Shown here: one piece after another, positions 23,529 to 35,273 of the stretch | Position numbering within the stretch: the stretch's first letter is position 1 | Layout of the letters: the number at the start of each line of letters is the position of its first letter | Source of the DNA: Brevundimonas fluminis | Lineage (GTDB): Bacteria; Pseudomonadota; Alphaproteobacteria; Caulobacterales; Caulobacteraceae | DNA: 64,000 bases | Direction: 5' to 3' | NCBI RefSeq assembly: GCF_003934285.1 | Contig: NZ_RQWJ01000004.1 | Location: 434,001-498,000, forward strand | Translations under genes and position numbers: made by a program | The notes under the pieces: model-generated | Told to the model about the DNA's origin: nothing | What the model saw: only the letters and a program-made list of their open reading frames with translations | The model's database searches: none

Positions 23529-24470
23529 CTAGCGGCTCAGGCCCGCGTCCAGGGCGCGGAAGCTCCGGATCGCCAGCGTCGTCGAAGACTGGAACACCGC
23601 CGGCTGGACGCGGTCCACGTCGTCCGTCGGCTTGTGATAGTCCTGATGGAACTCCACGCCCAGGTACAGGAAGGGCACGTTCGCGCGGAAGAAGGCGCCG
23701 TGGTCCGACGCCTCGACCCAGTTGTTCGCGCCCGTGTCCTCCGGCGTGTCCTTGCCGAACGCCAGCGAGATGCCGCCCACCGGCGCGATCCCCTCCAGCA
23801 GCGGCCGGAAGGTCGGGTGCTGATAGGTGCCCGTGACCCACAGCTTGCCGTCGGTCTCGGCCCGTGCGGTCATGTCGAAGTTCAGGTTCAGGGCGATGGA
23901 CTCCAGCGGCACCGGCGGCGCCTCGACGAAGTGCTTGGCGCCCAGCAGCCCGCTCTCCTCGGCGTCGAAGGCGACGAAGATCACGCTGTGCTCGGGCGCC
24001 TGGCGCTTCAGATCGGCCGCCAGCGCCAGCATGGTCGCCACGCCCGAGGCGTTGTCGTCCGCCCCATTGTGGATCTGGCCATCGGCGATCCCGACGTGGT
24101 CGTAGTGGGCCGTCACCACGATGTAGCGGTCGCCGCGGCGCGTCCCGGGGATCACGCCCAGCACGTTGACGCCGTTCACCACGGCGCCGCGTCGGGTCGT
24201 GGCCTGAAAGGGCTGCAGCCGCCCCATGGCGGGCGCGGCGATCCCCATCTCCTCGAAACGCGAGACGATGTAGGCGCGCGCCTTCTCTCCGCCCGGGGTG
24301 GAGGGGCCGCGCCCCTCCATGTCGTCGGCGGCCAGGATCGACAGGTCTTCCCACAACTGCGAATCGACCGCAGGCGCGGCCTCAGGCGCCGCGGGAGCCT
24401 CCGCGGCGGTCATGCACCCACTCAGGACGAGCGCGGCGATCAGGGCGGCGGACGAGACGTGCAGGCGCAT
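23529..24470 (-). CDS. Lipoprotein M28 family metallopeptidase
   Basis: Zinc aminopeptidase-type enzyme, exported and lipid-anchored. 313 residues with lipobox ALVLSGC (Cys near 19). Zinc ligands in order are His in VTAHYDHVG, Asp in GADDNASGVA, the catalytic Glu pair in DAEESGLLGA, Asp in NLNFDMTAR and His in FHQDYHKPTDDVD. The N-terminal block EDLSILAADDMEGRGP is typical of periplasmic M28 proteins. Substrate is unknown, with peptides in the periplasm most likely. It is divergent from ligA across about 126 bases. Confidence 0.92.
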   Translation of the reverse strand: MRLHVSSAALIAALVLSGCMTAAEAPAAPEAAPAVDSQLWEDLSILAADDMEGRGPSTPGGEKARAYIVSRFEEMGIAAPAMGRLQPFQATTRRGAVVNGVNVLGVIPGTRRGDRYIVVTAHYDHVGIADGQIHNGADDNASGVATMLALAADLKRQAPEHSVIFVAFDAEESGLLGAKHFVEAPPVPLESIALNLNFDMTARAETDGKLWVTGTYQHPTFRPLLEGIAPVGGISLAFGKDTPEDTGANNWVEASDHGAFFRANVPFLYLGVEFHQDYHKPTDDVDRVQPAVFQSSTTLAIRSFRALDAGLSR

Positions 24471-24530
24471 GCAGGCTCCTTGAAGAGATTCCGACGACGC
24501 TAGACCGGGCGCGCGTCGGCGTCAGCTTAA

Positions 24531-26921
<2,391 letters not shown>

Positions 26922-26937
26922 AGCCAATCCGGAGGCC

Positions 26938-27894
26938 CGGCGCGACTTCGCCGACGGCTCGACCCTGAACTTCCGCGGCATGTTCAGCCCCGACCCCTTC
27001 ATGGGCAAGGAGGGCTACCCGCTGCTGCTCGCCGCGGGCGAGACGGCGAACGGCGTCGATCCCCTGATCGACCGCCAGCATCCGCACGAGCTGGTGATGG
27101 AGCTCTCGGCCAGCTACGCGCGTCGCCTCTCGGACGGCTCCAGCGTCTTCGGCTACGTCGGCCTGCCCGGCGAGCCAGCCTTCGGCCCCCCGGCCTTCAT
27201 GCACCGCATGAGCGCCATGGACAGCCCCGAGGCGCCCATCACCCATCACTGGCTGGATTCGACCCACATCGTCTTCGGCGTGGCCACCCTCGGCTGGGTC
27301 AGGGACGGGGTGAAGCTGGAAGCCTCCTCCTTCCGCGGACGGGAGCCCGACGAGGACCGTTACGACCTCGAGAGTCCGGAGTTCGACAGCTGGGCCGTGC
27401 GCGCCAGCTGGAACCCGGCGCCCGAATGGTCCCTGCAGGTCTCCTATGCGGACGTCACGGCGCCCGAACAGCTGGAGCCGGACGAGGATGAGACGAAATG
27501 GTCGGCCAGCGTCCTGCACGCGCGCCCGATCGGCGCCGAAGGCTGGTGGGGCTCGACCCTCGCCTGGGGCCGGAAGACCAACGATCACGACGAATCGAAG
27601 GACGCCTGGCTGGCCGAGACGGCATTCAGTCCGGACGACCGCTGGACGATCTTCGGCCGGATCGAACGGACCGAGACGGACGAACTGCTGCCGGCCGTGG
27701 GCGGCGGACACGGGGACGTCTTCACCGTCTCCAAGGCTTCGGTCGGGGTCGTGCACGACTGGCGCCTGTCCCCGAACGTCCGCTTCGGCCTCGGCGCGCT
27801 CTACGCGGCGAATCGGGTGCCTGCGGGTCTGGACGCGGCCTACGGCGGCGATCCCGACGGCGGCATGGTGTTCCTGCGCCTGAAGGTCGACTGA
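26938..27894 (+). pseudogene. 5'-truncated remnant of a metal-locus outer-membrane-type protein
   Basis: The protein body (SPDPFMGKEGYPLLLAAGET, VDPLIDRQHPHELVMELS, PGEPAFGPPAFMHRMS, EAPITHHWLDSTHIVFGVAT) belongs to a family I know from copper/metal-resistance regions, about 400 residues long with a signal peptide and a beta-rich repeated body. Here the first ATG (26980) lies inside conserved sequence: RRDFADGSTLNFRG, read in frame from 26938, also fits the family. The in-frame stop at 26905-26907 leaves no upstream start, so roughly the first 100-130 residues including the signal peptide are missing. The remaining 304 codons are undamaged. It may be a recent remnant, or a short protein may still be made from 26980. 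Family naming is from memory, not a search. Confidence 0.6.
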
Positions 27895-28017
27895 CGCCCG
27901 GCCTGTCGGTCCGCGACGGGGGAGCGCGTCGGGCGCTTCCCCGCTTGCCCCCTCGCGCCCGCGCCGCCTATACGCGCAGTCGGGCGATCTGCGCCGCAAC
28001 CCGTCGGGCTTCTTCGA

Positions 28018-29928
28018 ATGATTTCCAGCTTCCGTGATTTCGCCAAGTCCAAGTGGGCCATGGCCCTGCTGGTCGTGCTGGCGCTCAGCCTGCTGATCAC
28101 CGGCGGGACCCAGATGGACGTCTTCGCCCAGCTGGGGCCGAAGCACGTGATCTCGGCCGGCGACCGCAGCGTCGATCAGGCCCAGTTCCGGTCCGACTTC
28201 GACCGCGTCCGCCAGAACATCGAGGAGCAGCAGGGTCGGCCCGTCACGGCGCAGGAGCTGGTCGATCAGAACGTCCACGTCCGCTATCTGGAAAGCCAGA
28301 CCCAGCGCCTCGGCTTCCTCGCCTGGGCCTGGAAGGCCGGCATCCGCCCCGGCCAGGACGTGATCGCCAAGCAGATCCGCCAGATCCCCGCCTTCTTCAG
28401 CGAAGTCACCGGCAAGTTCGATGAGCAGCGCTACGCCGCCCAGCTGGCCCAGCTTGGCCTGACCCCGGCCCAGGCCGAGCAGGAAGTGCGCGACGAATAC
28501 ATGCGCAACCACTTCGGCGCCGCCCTGTTCGCCGGCGCCCGCACCCCGCGCGTCTACGGGGCCCTGGTCGCGACCCAGGCGCTGGAACAGCGCGACGGCC
28601 GCTGGTTCAAGGTCACCCAGGAGATGGCCGGCCGCGCCGGCGCTCCGACCGACGCCCAGCTGAACGCCTTCCTCGCCGAGAACGGCGACCAGCTGCGCCG
28701 CCCCGAGCTGCGCACCCTGTCCATCGTGGTCTTCGGCAATCCTCCCGGCCAGCAGGTCGAGGTGACCGAGGCGCAGGTTCAGGAGCGGTTCGAGTTCCGC
28801 AAGGACGCCCTGTCCCTGCCCGAGCGCCGCAGCTTCGTGGTCATCACCGCGCCGAACCAGCAGCAGGCGCAGTCCGTGGCGCAGGCGATGCGCGGCGGCC
28901 AGACGCCGGACGCCGCCGCCGCGGCCGCCGGCCTGCAGCCCACCCGCTATGACGAGACGCCGCGTTCGGCCGTGCCCGACCCCGCGATCGCCCAGGCCGC
29001 CTTCGGTCTGCCCGCCGCCGGCGTCAGCGATCCGGTCCAGGCCAGGGTCGGCTTCGCCGTCGTGGCCGTCACCGGCATCCAGGCCGCCGAGCCCGCCACG
29101 CTGGAAGGCGTCCGCGAGGCCATCGTGCAGGAGCTGCGCGGCGAGGCCGAGCGCAAGCTGGTGTTCGACCGGGTCCAGCGCTTCGAGACCGCTCGCGACT
29201 CGGGCCGCACGCTGGAGCAGGCCGTGGCCGACGTCGGCGCCCGCATCCTGCCGATCCCCGACGTCTCCCGCGACGGACGCACCGCGTCCGGCCAGCAGGT
29301 CAACGCTCCGCCCCCCGTCTTCGAGACGGCCTGGAGCCTGCAGCAGGGCGGCGTCAGCGACGTCGTCGACGCGGGCAACGGCCAGTATTTCGCCGTCCGG
29401 GTCGACGCGGTGAAGCCGGCGGCCCTGCCGCCGCTGGACGAGGTCCGCGAGGACCTGACCCGCGCCTGGATCCAGCGCGAGAACAACCGACTGCTGCGCG
29501 CCAAGGCCGACGAGCTGGCCGGCCGTCTGCGCGCCGGCGAGGACATCGTCGCCGTCGCCCGCTCCGTCGGCGCCGAGCTGATCGTCCGCACCGGAGTCCG
29601 GCAGGACGAGGAGACCCAGGCGGCGCTGGGCGTCGGCGCCCTGACCGGTCTGTTCGGTCAGGCCAAGGGCCAGGCCTTCGCCGAGGTGAACTCGGAGTCG
29701 GAGTTCGTGGTCGGCGTCACCGACGCCGTCCGCGCGCCCGCGCCCGCCCTCGTCGGCCCGATCGCCGAGCGGGTGCGTCCGCGCATCGGTCAGGATCTCG
29801 CCAACGGCCTGGGCGATCTGGCCATCGCCGCCGGTCAGGCGCGCGTGAAGGCCGAGTTCGACGTCGGTCTGGCGCGCGAGGCCCTCGGTCTGCCGCGCGA
29901 GGCCCCGGCCGCCGCCGGCCCGCAATGA
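28018..29928 (+). CDS. PpiD-type periplasmic peptidyl-prolyl isomerase / chaperone
   Basis: Membrane-anchored periplasmic folding factor of the SurA/PpiD group, 636 residues. A short cytoplasmic start (MISSFRDFAKSK) leads into one membrane segment near 13-32, then a SurA_N-like helical domain (about 50-190, with TAQELVDQNVHVRYLESQTQ), a parvulin-like region near 250-370, and a second helical part ending in an Ala/Pro tail. The parvulin core is weakly conserved, so isomerase activity is uncertain. The TGA (29926-29928) overlaps the trpE ATG (ATGA), so ppiD and trpE are translationally coupled. Confidence 0.9.
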   Translation: MISSFRDFAKSKWAMALLVVLALSLLITGGTQMDVFAQLGPKHVISAGDRSVDQAQFRSDFDRVRQNIEEQQGRPVTAQELVDQNVHVRYLESQTQRLGFLAWAWKAGIRPGQDVIAKQIRQIPAFFSEVTGKFDEQRYAAQLAQLGLTPAQAEQEVRDEYMRNHFGAALFAGARTPRVYGALVATQALEQRDGRWFKVTQEMAGRAGAPTDAQLNAFLAENGDQLRRPELRTLSIVVFGNPPGQQVEVTEAQVQERFEFRKDALSLPERRSFVVITAPNQQQAQSVAQAMRGGQTPDAAAAAAGLQPTRYDETPRSAVPDPAIAQAAFGLPAAGVSDPVQARVGFAVVAVTGIQAAEPATLEGVREAIVQELRGEAERKLVFDRVQRFETARDSGRTLEQAVADVGARILPIPDVSRDGRTASGQQVNAPPPVFETAWSLQQGGVSDVVDAGNGQYFAVRVDAVKPAALPPLDEVREDLTRAWIQRENNRLLRAKADELAGRLRAGEDIVAVARSVGAELIVRTGVRQDEETQAALGVGALTGLFGQAKGQAFAEVNSESEFVVGVTDAVRAPAPALVGPIAERVRPRIGQDLANGLGDLAIAAGQARVKAEFDVGLAREALGLPREAPAAAGPQ

Positions 29929-31343
29929 CGACAGCCGGCGCCGGGCCGGTCGTCCGGCGGCTGATCGACGATCTGGAGACGCCCGTCTCGGCCTTCCTCA
30001 AGGTGGCGCACGGGCGTCCTCACGCCTGCCTGCTGGAATCGGTCGAGGGCGGGGAGAGCAACGGCCGATTCTCCATCCTGACGCTGGACCCCGACGTCGT
30101 CTGGCGCTGCCGCGACGGCGTGGCCGGGGTGGCGCGCGACGGCGGCGACTTCGTCCGCGACGACCGCCCCGCCCTCGTCTCGCTGCGCGCCCTGATCGCC
30201 GACTCCGCGCTGGACCTGCCCGACGATCTGCCGCCCATGGCCGCGGGCCTGTTCGGCGTCTTCGGCTACGACATGGTCCGCCTTCTGGAGCCCCTCGGGG
30301 CGGCCAATCCCGACCCGCTGGACCTGCCCGACGCCGTCCTCACCCGGCCCGGCCTGATCGCCGTCTTCGATTCGGTGAAGCACGAGATCGTGGTCGTGGC
30401 CCCCGCCCGCGACGGCGACCGCGGCGCCGCCGAGGCCCGCGTCGACGCCTTCGAGGCCGCCCTGCGCGCGCCGTTGCCGGCCCGAAAGCCGGCCGCGCCG
30501 GCCGAAGTCGACTTCGCCTCTCCGGTCGACGAGGCGGCGTTCACCGCCATGGTCGTCAGGGCCAAGGACTGGATCGCGGCGGGCGACATCTTCCAGGTCG
30601 TGCTCAGCCACCGCTTCGACGCGCCGTGGTCGGCCGACCCGTTCGCCTTCTACCGGGCGCTCCGTCGCCAGAACCCCTCGCCCTATCTGTTCTTCCTCGA
30701 CATGGGCGACTTCCAGCTGGCCGGCTCCAGCCCCGAGATCCTGGTCCGGCGCAAGGACGGCCGCGTCACCATCCGCCCGCTGGCCGGCACCCGCGCCCGC
30801 GGCGAGACGCCGGAGGCCGACCGCGCGCTGGAGGCCGAGCTTCTGGCCGATCCCAAGGAGCGCGCCGAGCACCTGATGCTGCTGGACCTCGGCCGCAACG
30901 ACGTCGGCCGCGTCGCCGCCCCCGGCAGCGTCCGCGTCACCGACAGCTTCACCATCGAGCGCTACAGCCAGGTCATGCACATCGTCTCGAACGTGGAGGG
31001 CGACGCCCACCCCGATCTGGACGCGGTCGACACCCTGCTGGCCGCCCTCCCCGCCGGCACGCTTTCGGGCGCGCCCAAGGTCCGGGCCATGGAGATCATC
31101 GACGCGCTGGAGACCACCAAGCGCGGCGTCGGCTACGGCGGCGGCGTCGGATACATCACGTCGCAGGGCGAGGCGGACGTCTGCATCGTGCTGCGCACCG
31201 CCCTGTTCGCCCGCGGCCGAATCCACGTGCAGGCGGGCGCCGGCGTCGTCGCCGACAGCGATCCGGTCGCCGAATACGAGGAGACCCGCGCCAAGGCGCG
31301 CGCTCCCATGCGCGCGGCGCAGGAGGCCTGGCGGTTCTCTTAA
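29925..31343 (+). CDS. trpE: Anthranilate synthase component I
   Basis: Chorismate-using subunit that makes anthranilate from chorismate and ammonia supplied by TrpG, first step of tryptophan synthesis. 472 residues. The N-terminal regulatory part has LLESVEGGESNGRFSIL, where the LLES element forms the tryptophan feedback pocket. The chorismate-binding part shows IFQVVLSHRF, LAGTRARGETPEAD, HLMLLDLGRNDVGRVA, RYSQVMHIVSNVEGD and GTLSGAPKVRAMEIID. Its start overlaps the ppiD stop. The stop TAA shares bases 31340-31343 with the stop of a small gene on the other strand, so trpG is reached only after a 273-base gap. Confidence 0.97.
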   Translation: MTTAGAGPVVRRLIDDLETPVSAFLKVAHGRPHACLLESVEGGESNGRFSILTLDPDVVWRCRDGVAGVARDGGDFVRDDRPALVSLRALIADSALDLPDDLPPMAAGLFGVFGYDMVRLLEPLGAANPDPLDLPDAVLTRPGLIAVFDSVKHEIVVVAPARDGDRGAAEARVDAFEAALRAPLPARKPAAPAEVDFASPVDEAAFTAMVVRAKDWIAAGDIFQVVLSHRFDAPWSADPFAFYRALRRQNPSPYLFFLDMGDFQLAGSSPEILVRRKDGRVTIRPLAGTRARGETPEADRALEAELLADPKERAEHLMLLDLGRNDVGRVAAPGSVRVTDSFTIERYSQVMHIVSNVEGDAHPDLDAVDTLLAALPAGTLSGAPKVRAMEIIDALETTKRGVGYGGGVGYITSQGEADVCIVLRTALFARGRIHVQAGAGVVADSDPVAEYEETRAKARAPMRAAQEAWRFS

Positions 31344-31528
31344 GGGGTGAAGGTGACGCCCGGACCCAGGATGAAGGCCCCGGCCATCAGCACGGCCCCG
31401 ATGGCCGCCAGCGCCGAAGCGCCCAGCGCCTTCAGCGGCGCGGCCCTGTCCGGCGCGGCCTCGCCGGTCAGCAGGGCCTTCGCCTGGCCGATGGCGGTGC
31501 GGGCGGTGTCGATGCGGGCGTCGCTCAT
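31340..31528 (-). CDS. Small single-span membrane protein
   Basis: A 62-residue protein MSDARIDTARTAIGQAKALL..., with a charged helical first half and one hydrophobic segment near residues 37-57 (LGASALAAIGAVLMAGAFIL), ending PGVTFTP. ATG 31528 is preferred to one at 31546. It sits in the trpE-trpG gap on the opposite strand, and its TAA overlaps the trpE TAA. Codon positions look coding, but the protein is short and unrecognised. Confidence 0.55.
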   Translation of the reverse strand: MSDARIDTARTAIGQAKALLTGEAAPDRAAPLKALGASALAAIGAVLMAGAFILGPGVTFTP

Positions 31529-31616
31529 GGGCGGACGATCCCGCACTCATGGTTAACGAACCCTTGCGGCGGCCTGCCCGCTTCCCCCCCGTCGCGCCGG
31601 GCCCTATGACGCCCGC

Positions 31617-32207
31617 ATGATCCTCGTCGTCGACAACTACGACAGCTTCACCTGGAACCTGGTCCACTACCTCGCGGAACTGGGCGCCGGGACGCGCGTG
31701 GTGCGCAACGACGAGATCACGCCGGAAGAGGCCTGGGCCTCGAAGCCCGACGCCGTCCTGCTGTCCCCCGGCCCCTGCTCGCCCAACGAGGCCGGCATCT
31801 GCCTGCCTCTTCTCGCCACCGCCCCTGAGGACATGCCGGTCTTCGGCGTCTGCCTGGGTCACCAGGCCATGGGTCAGGCCTTCGGCGGCGAGGTGATCCG
31901 CGCCAGGACGCTGATGCACGGCAAGACCAGCCCGATCCTGCACGACGGCCGGAGCGTCTTCCGCGGCCTGCCCTCGCCCTTCACCGCCACCCGCTACCAC
32001 TCGCTGGCCGTCCGCCGCGACACCCTGCCGGACGTGCTGCAGGTCACGGCCTGGACCGAGGACGGCGAGATCATGGGCCTGGCCCACCGCACCCGCCCGA
32101 TTCACGGCGTGCAGTTCCATCCCGAATCGATCGCCACGGAACACGGCCACGAGCTGCTGGCCAACTTCCTCGACCTCGCGAACGTGAAGCGGACCGCGAC
32201 GGTCTGA
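31617..32207 (+). CDS. trpG: Anthranilate synthase component II (glutamine amidotransferase)
   Basis: Supplies ammonia to TrpE by splitting glutamine. 196 residues. The class I amidotransferase triad is visible: the nucleophile Cys in [16 protein letters not shown] near residue 79-94, and His and Glu in [14 protein letters not shown] near 165-178. The N-terminus [19 protein letters not shown] is the usual PabA/TrpG opening. TGA overlaps the trpD start by one base (TGATG). It may also serve para-aminobenzoate synthesis, since the PabA and TrpG families overlap and only one copy is seen here. Confidence 0.96.
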   Translation: MILVVDNYDSFTWNLVHYLAELGAGTRVVRNDEITPEEAWASKPDAVLLSPGPCSPNEAGICLPLLATAPEDMPVFGVCLGHQAMGQAFGGEVIRARTLMHGKTSPILHDGRSVFRGLPSPFTATRYHSLAVRRDTLPDVLQVTAWTEDGEIMGLAHRTRPIHGVQFHPESIATEHGHELLANFLDLANVKRTATV

Positions 32208-33241
32208 TGGCCGATTCCTTCAAGCCCCTGCTGGCCAAACTGGTCGACGGCCGCATCCTGTCGACCGACGAGGCGCGCGACTTCTTCGCCGCCTGCCTGC
32301 GCGGCGAGCCGACGCCGGCCCAGGTCGCCGCCGCCGTCACCGCCCTTCGCGTGCGCGGAGAGACGGTGGACGAGATCGCCGCCTTCGCCACCGCCATGCG
32401 CGACGCGGCGCGCACGCTGGATCATCCCTACGACGCCATCGACACCTGCGGCACCGGCGGCGACGGTCAGCACACCTTCAACATCTCCACCGCGGCCGCC
32501 CTCGTTCTGGCCGGCGCGGGGCTGAAGGTCGCCAAGCACGGCAACCGCGCGCTCTCCTCGAAATCCGGATCCTCCGACGTGCTGGCCGCCCTGGGCGTCA
32601 ATCTGGCGGCGACGCCGGAACAGCAGCGCCGGTCGCTGGACCACGCCGGCATCGCCTTCCTGTTCGCCCCCCACTATCACGGGGCCATGCGCCACGTCGG
32701 GCCGGTGCGGGCCGAGATCGGCTTCCGCACCGTCTTCAACCTGCTTGGGCCCCTGTCCAACCCGGCCGGCGCCCGGCGTCAGGTCATGGGCGTCTACGAT
32801 CCTCGCCTGCTCGAGCCCTTGGCCGAGGTGCTGGGCCGACTGGGCGCTCGCCGGGCGTGGACCGTCCACGGCCAGGGTCTGGACGAACTCACCACGACCG
32901 GCCCGACCGAGGTCGCGGAATGGAAAGACGGCGCCGTCCGCCGCTTCGCCGTCGCCCCGGCCGACGCCGGCCTGCCGACCGCCACCATCGACGACCTGCG
33001 CGGCGGCGACGCCGAGGAGAACGCCGCCGCCCTGCGCGCCCTGCTGGACGGCGCGCCCGGCGCCTATCGCGACGTCGTCCTGCTGAACGCCGCCGCCGCC
33101 CTGCTCGTCGCCGACCGCGCCGACACCTTGCGCGCAGGCGCCGAACTGGCCGCCGCCGCCATCGACGACGGCCGCGCCGCGCAAGCGCTGGCCCGCCTCG
33201 TCGAGGCGACGAACACGCCGATCGAGGAGCCGGAAGAATGA
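32207..33241 (+). CDS. trpD: Anthranilate phosphoribosyltransferase
   Basis: Joins anthranilate to PRPP in the second step of tryptophan synthesis. 344 residues. The PRPP loop [20 protein letters not shown] is near 80-99, [21 protein letters not shown] near 104-124 (given here in two halves of the family block), and [16 protein letters not shown] near 176-191. It overlaps trpG by one base at the start and trpC by four at the end (ATGA), so trpG, trpD and trpC are translated in series. Confidence 0.97.
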   Translation: MADSFKPLLAKLVDGRILSTDEARDFFAACLRGEPTPAQVAAAVTALRVRGETVDEIAAFATAMRDAARTLDHPYDAIDTCGTGGDGQHTFNISTAAALVLAGAGLKVAKHGNRALSSKSGSSDVLAALGVNLAATPEQQRRSLDHAGIAFLFAPHYHGAMRHVGPVRAEIGFRTVFNLLGPLSNPAGARRQVMGVYDPRLLEPLAEVLGRLGARRAWTVHGQGLDELTTTGPTEVAEWKDGAVRRFAVAPADAGLPTATIDDLRGGDAEENAAALRALLDGAPGAYRDVVLLNAAAALLVADRADTLRAGAELAAAAIDDGRAAQALARLVEATNTPIEEPEE

Positions 33242-34041
33242 CCGACGTCCTCGCCCGCATCGCCGCCTACAAGCGCGAGGAAGTCGCCGCCCGAAAGGCC
33301 GCCGAATCGCAATCCGCCGTCGAGGCCCGCGCCGCCCTCGCCTCGGCTCCTCGCGGCTTCCACGCGGCCCTGCAACGTCGTTTCGACGACACGGGCCGTC
33401 CCGGCCTGATCGCCGAGATCAAGAAGGCCAGCCCGTCCAAAGGCCTGATCCGCCCCGACTTCGACCCGCCCGAACTGGCTCGTGCGTATGAGCGCGGCGG
33501 CGCGACCTGCCTGTCGGTCCTGACCGACGGCCCCAGCTTCCAGGGCGACGACGCCTTCCTGCGTCAGGCTCGCGCCGCGACCGCCCTGCCCTGCCTGCGC
33601 AAGGACTTCCTGGTCGACCCGTGGCAGGCGGCCGAGAGCCGGGCGCTGGGGGCCGACTGCATCCTGATCATCCTGGCCATGATCGACGACGGCCTGGCCG
33701 CCGAACTGCTGGCCGAAGCCGACCGCTTCGGCATGGACGCCCTGATCGAGACCCACGACGAGGCCGAGATGGCCCGCGCCTGCCGCCTGGTTCAGGATCG
33801 GGAGACGGCGCTGGTGGGGATCAACGCCCGGTCCCTGCGCACCTTCGACGTCGACCTGGCCCGCGTCGAGGAACTGGCCCTGCTCAGCCCCGTCCACGCC
33901 CTGCTGGTCGCCGAAAGCGGCATCTTCACCCCCGACGACGTCGCCCGCGTCTCCGCCGCCCACGCCCAGGCCGTGCTGGTGGGGGAGAGCCTGATGCGTC
34001 AAGCCGACGTGGAGGCGGCGACGCGGGAGCTGATGGGATGA
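33238..34041 (+). CDS. trpC: Indole-3-glycerol phosphate synthase
   Basis: Ring-closure step of tryptophan synthesis. 267 residues from ATG 33238, which overlaps the trpD stop. The TIM-barrel blocks are [20 protein letters not shown] near 62-81 with catalytic Lys, [26 protein letters not shown] with the second Lys, [26 protein letters not shown] and [15 protein letters not shown]. There is no fused TrpF domain. The stop TGA overlaps the ATG of the next small gene. No trpF, trpB or trpA is found in the window. Confidence 0.97.
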   Translation: MTDVLARIAAYKREEVAARKAAESQSAVEARAALASAPRGFHAALQRRFDDTGRPGLIAEIKKASPSKGLIRPDFDPPELARAYERGGATCLSVLTDGPSFQGDDAFLRQARAATALPCLRKDFLVDPWQAAESRALGADCILIILAMIDDGLAAELLAEADRFGMDALIETHDEAEMARACRLVQDRETALVGINARSLRTFDVDLARVEELALLSPVHALLVAESGIFTPDDVARVSAAHAQAVLVGESLMRQADVEAATRELMG

Positions 34042-34505
34042 AGCCGGCCACACCCGGCCGACGCAATCTCGAGGCGATTCTGTCGGCCGCTGCTGCCGCG
34101 CTCCTGATCTATCTGGCGCTCAGGCTTCTGGCGACGGACGGAGCCGGCTTCCGAAGCCGCAGGCTGTTCAACGTTTGGGAACTCGGCGTCATCGTGAACT
34201 TTGCGATGGCGGCGCTTCTCATCGCAAACGTCTATCGCGTCGCAAGCAAGGGGCGGCCCATTGAGGTTCTGGGTGACGGCCTGCACCACCCGAGCTGGCG
34301 GCGCCCCATCCCCTTCGCCGAGATCGAGCGCGTCCTGTTGAAGCGCGAGCCCGCACTACACGGCGGCCACAAGATGCAGGTTTCGCTGCTTCTGAGATCG
34401 GGAGCGGTTCAGCTTTTGCCATCCTCGCTGTTGCCTGCGGCGCCGACGAGGTTCGCCAAGCGCGTGCGTGCCGCGATGGTGCAATCCACGCCCCCTCCCC
34501 GTTAA
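34038..34505 (+). CDS. Two-span membrane protein of unknown function
   Basis: A 155-residue protein starting [20 protein letters not shown], with hydrophobic segments near residues 12-30 and 49-66, then a soluble part with [20 protein letters not shown] and a final basic helix. It resembles small membrane proteins with a PH-like tail, but I do not recognise it. It begins in an ATGA overlap with trpC. GC by hand count is about 64%, lower than most of the window. In Caulobacter relatives moaC and moeA usually sit here, between trpC and lexA, so this gene seems to occupy a replaced segment. Confidence 0.72.
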   Translation: MKPATPGRRNLEAILSAAAAALLIYLALRLLATDGAGFRSRRLFNVWELGVIVNFAMAALLIANVYRVASKGRPIEVLGDGLHHPSWRRPIPFAEIERVLLKREPALHGGHKMQVSLLLRSGAVQLLPSSLLPAAPTRFAKRVRAAMVQSTPPPR

Positions 34506-34506
34506 G

Positions 34507-34535
34507 TTGACATTAGGCAAGAACACTTACAGAAC
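34507..34535 (+). promoter_or_regulatory. lexA promoter -35 region and first LexA operator
   Basis: TTGACA (34507-34512) is a consensus -35 element upstream of lexA. GAAC (34521-34524), 7 bases, GAAC (34532-34535) is the complement of GTTC-N7-GTTC, the alphaproteobacterial SOS operator, and overlaps where a -10 box should lie. A clear -10 sequence is not visible, so only the -35 and the operator are claimed. Confidence 0.75.
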
Positions 34536-34545
34536 ATCGCCATCG

Positions 34546-34560
34546 GTTCACGGCTTGTTC
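34546..34560 (+). promoter_or_regulatory. Second LexA operator at lexA
   Basis: GTTC (34546-34549), ACGGCTT, GTTC (34557-34560) is a perfect GTTC-N7-GTTC box in the forward orientation. It lies 10 bases after the first, reverse-oriented box and ends 17 bases before the lexA ATG, so the two form a head-to-head pair. Confidence 0.82.
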
Positions 34561-34577
34561 CTGAAAGATTCGACGCC

Positions 34578-35258
34578 ATGCTCACCAAGAAGCAGCACGA
34601 GCTCCTGATGTTCATCCATGAACGGATCAAGGAGACGGGCGTCTCCCCCTCGTTCGACGAGATGAAGGAGGCGCTGGATCTGGCGTCCAAGTCCGGCATC
34701 CACCGCCTGATCACGGCGCTGGAGGAGCGCGGCTTCATCCGCCGCTTGGCCCACCGCGCCCGCGCGCTGGAGGTGACCAAGCTGCCCGACGCCGCCGCGC
34801 CCGGCGGACGGGCCTTCAAGCCGCAGGTGGTGCAGGGGGGCGGCCGCCCCATCGCCGCGGAACCCGCCAACGACACGCGCGAACTGTCCCTGATGGGCAA
34901 GATCGCCGCCGGCACGCCCATCGCCGCCATCGAGCACGAGACCGCCCGGTATCCCGTGCCCGAGGCCATGCTGGGCTCCGGCGAGCACTATCTGCTGGAG
35001 ATCGAGGGCGACTCCATGATCGAGGCCGGCATCCTGAACGGCGACCTGGTCATCATCAAATCCAGCGACACCGCCACGTCCGGCGACATCGTCGTGGCCC
35101 TGGTCGAGGGCGAGGAGGCGACCCTCAAGCGTCTCCGCAAGAAGGGTGCCTCCATCGCCCTGGAGCCCGCCAACCGCAACTACGAGACCCGCATCTTCGG
35201 CCCCGACCAGGTCGAGGTGCAGGGCAAGCTGGTCGGCCTGATCCGCCGCTACCACTGA
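34578..35258 (+). CDS. lexA: LexA repressor
   Basis: SOS-response master repressor that cleaves itself when RecA is activated. 226 residues. The N-terminal winged helix-turn-helix spans about 1-70 (recognition region [18 protein letters not shown]). The cleavage bond is Ala111-Gly112 in [11 protein letters not shown]. The catalytic dyad is Ser146 ([10 protein letters not shown]) and Lys184 ([10 protein letters not shown]). A linker of about 40 residues separates the two domains. Two perfect alphaproteobacterial LexA boxes lie immediately upstream, so autoregulation is strongly indicated. comEC follows convergently, 15 bases away. Confidence 0.97.
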   Translation: MLTKKQHELLMFIHERIKETGVSPSFDEMKEALDLASKSGIHRLITALEERGFIRRLAHRARALEVTKLPDAAAPGGRAFKPQVVQGGGRPIAAEPANDTRELSLMGKIAAGTPIAAIEHETARYPVPEAMLGSGEHYLLEIEGDSMIEAGILNGDLVIIKSSDTATSGDIVVALVEGEEATLKRLRKKGASIALEPANRNYETRIFGPDQVEVQGKLVGLIRRYH

Positions 35259-35273
35259 CGGCGGCGGAGGGGG

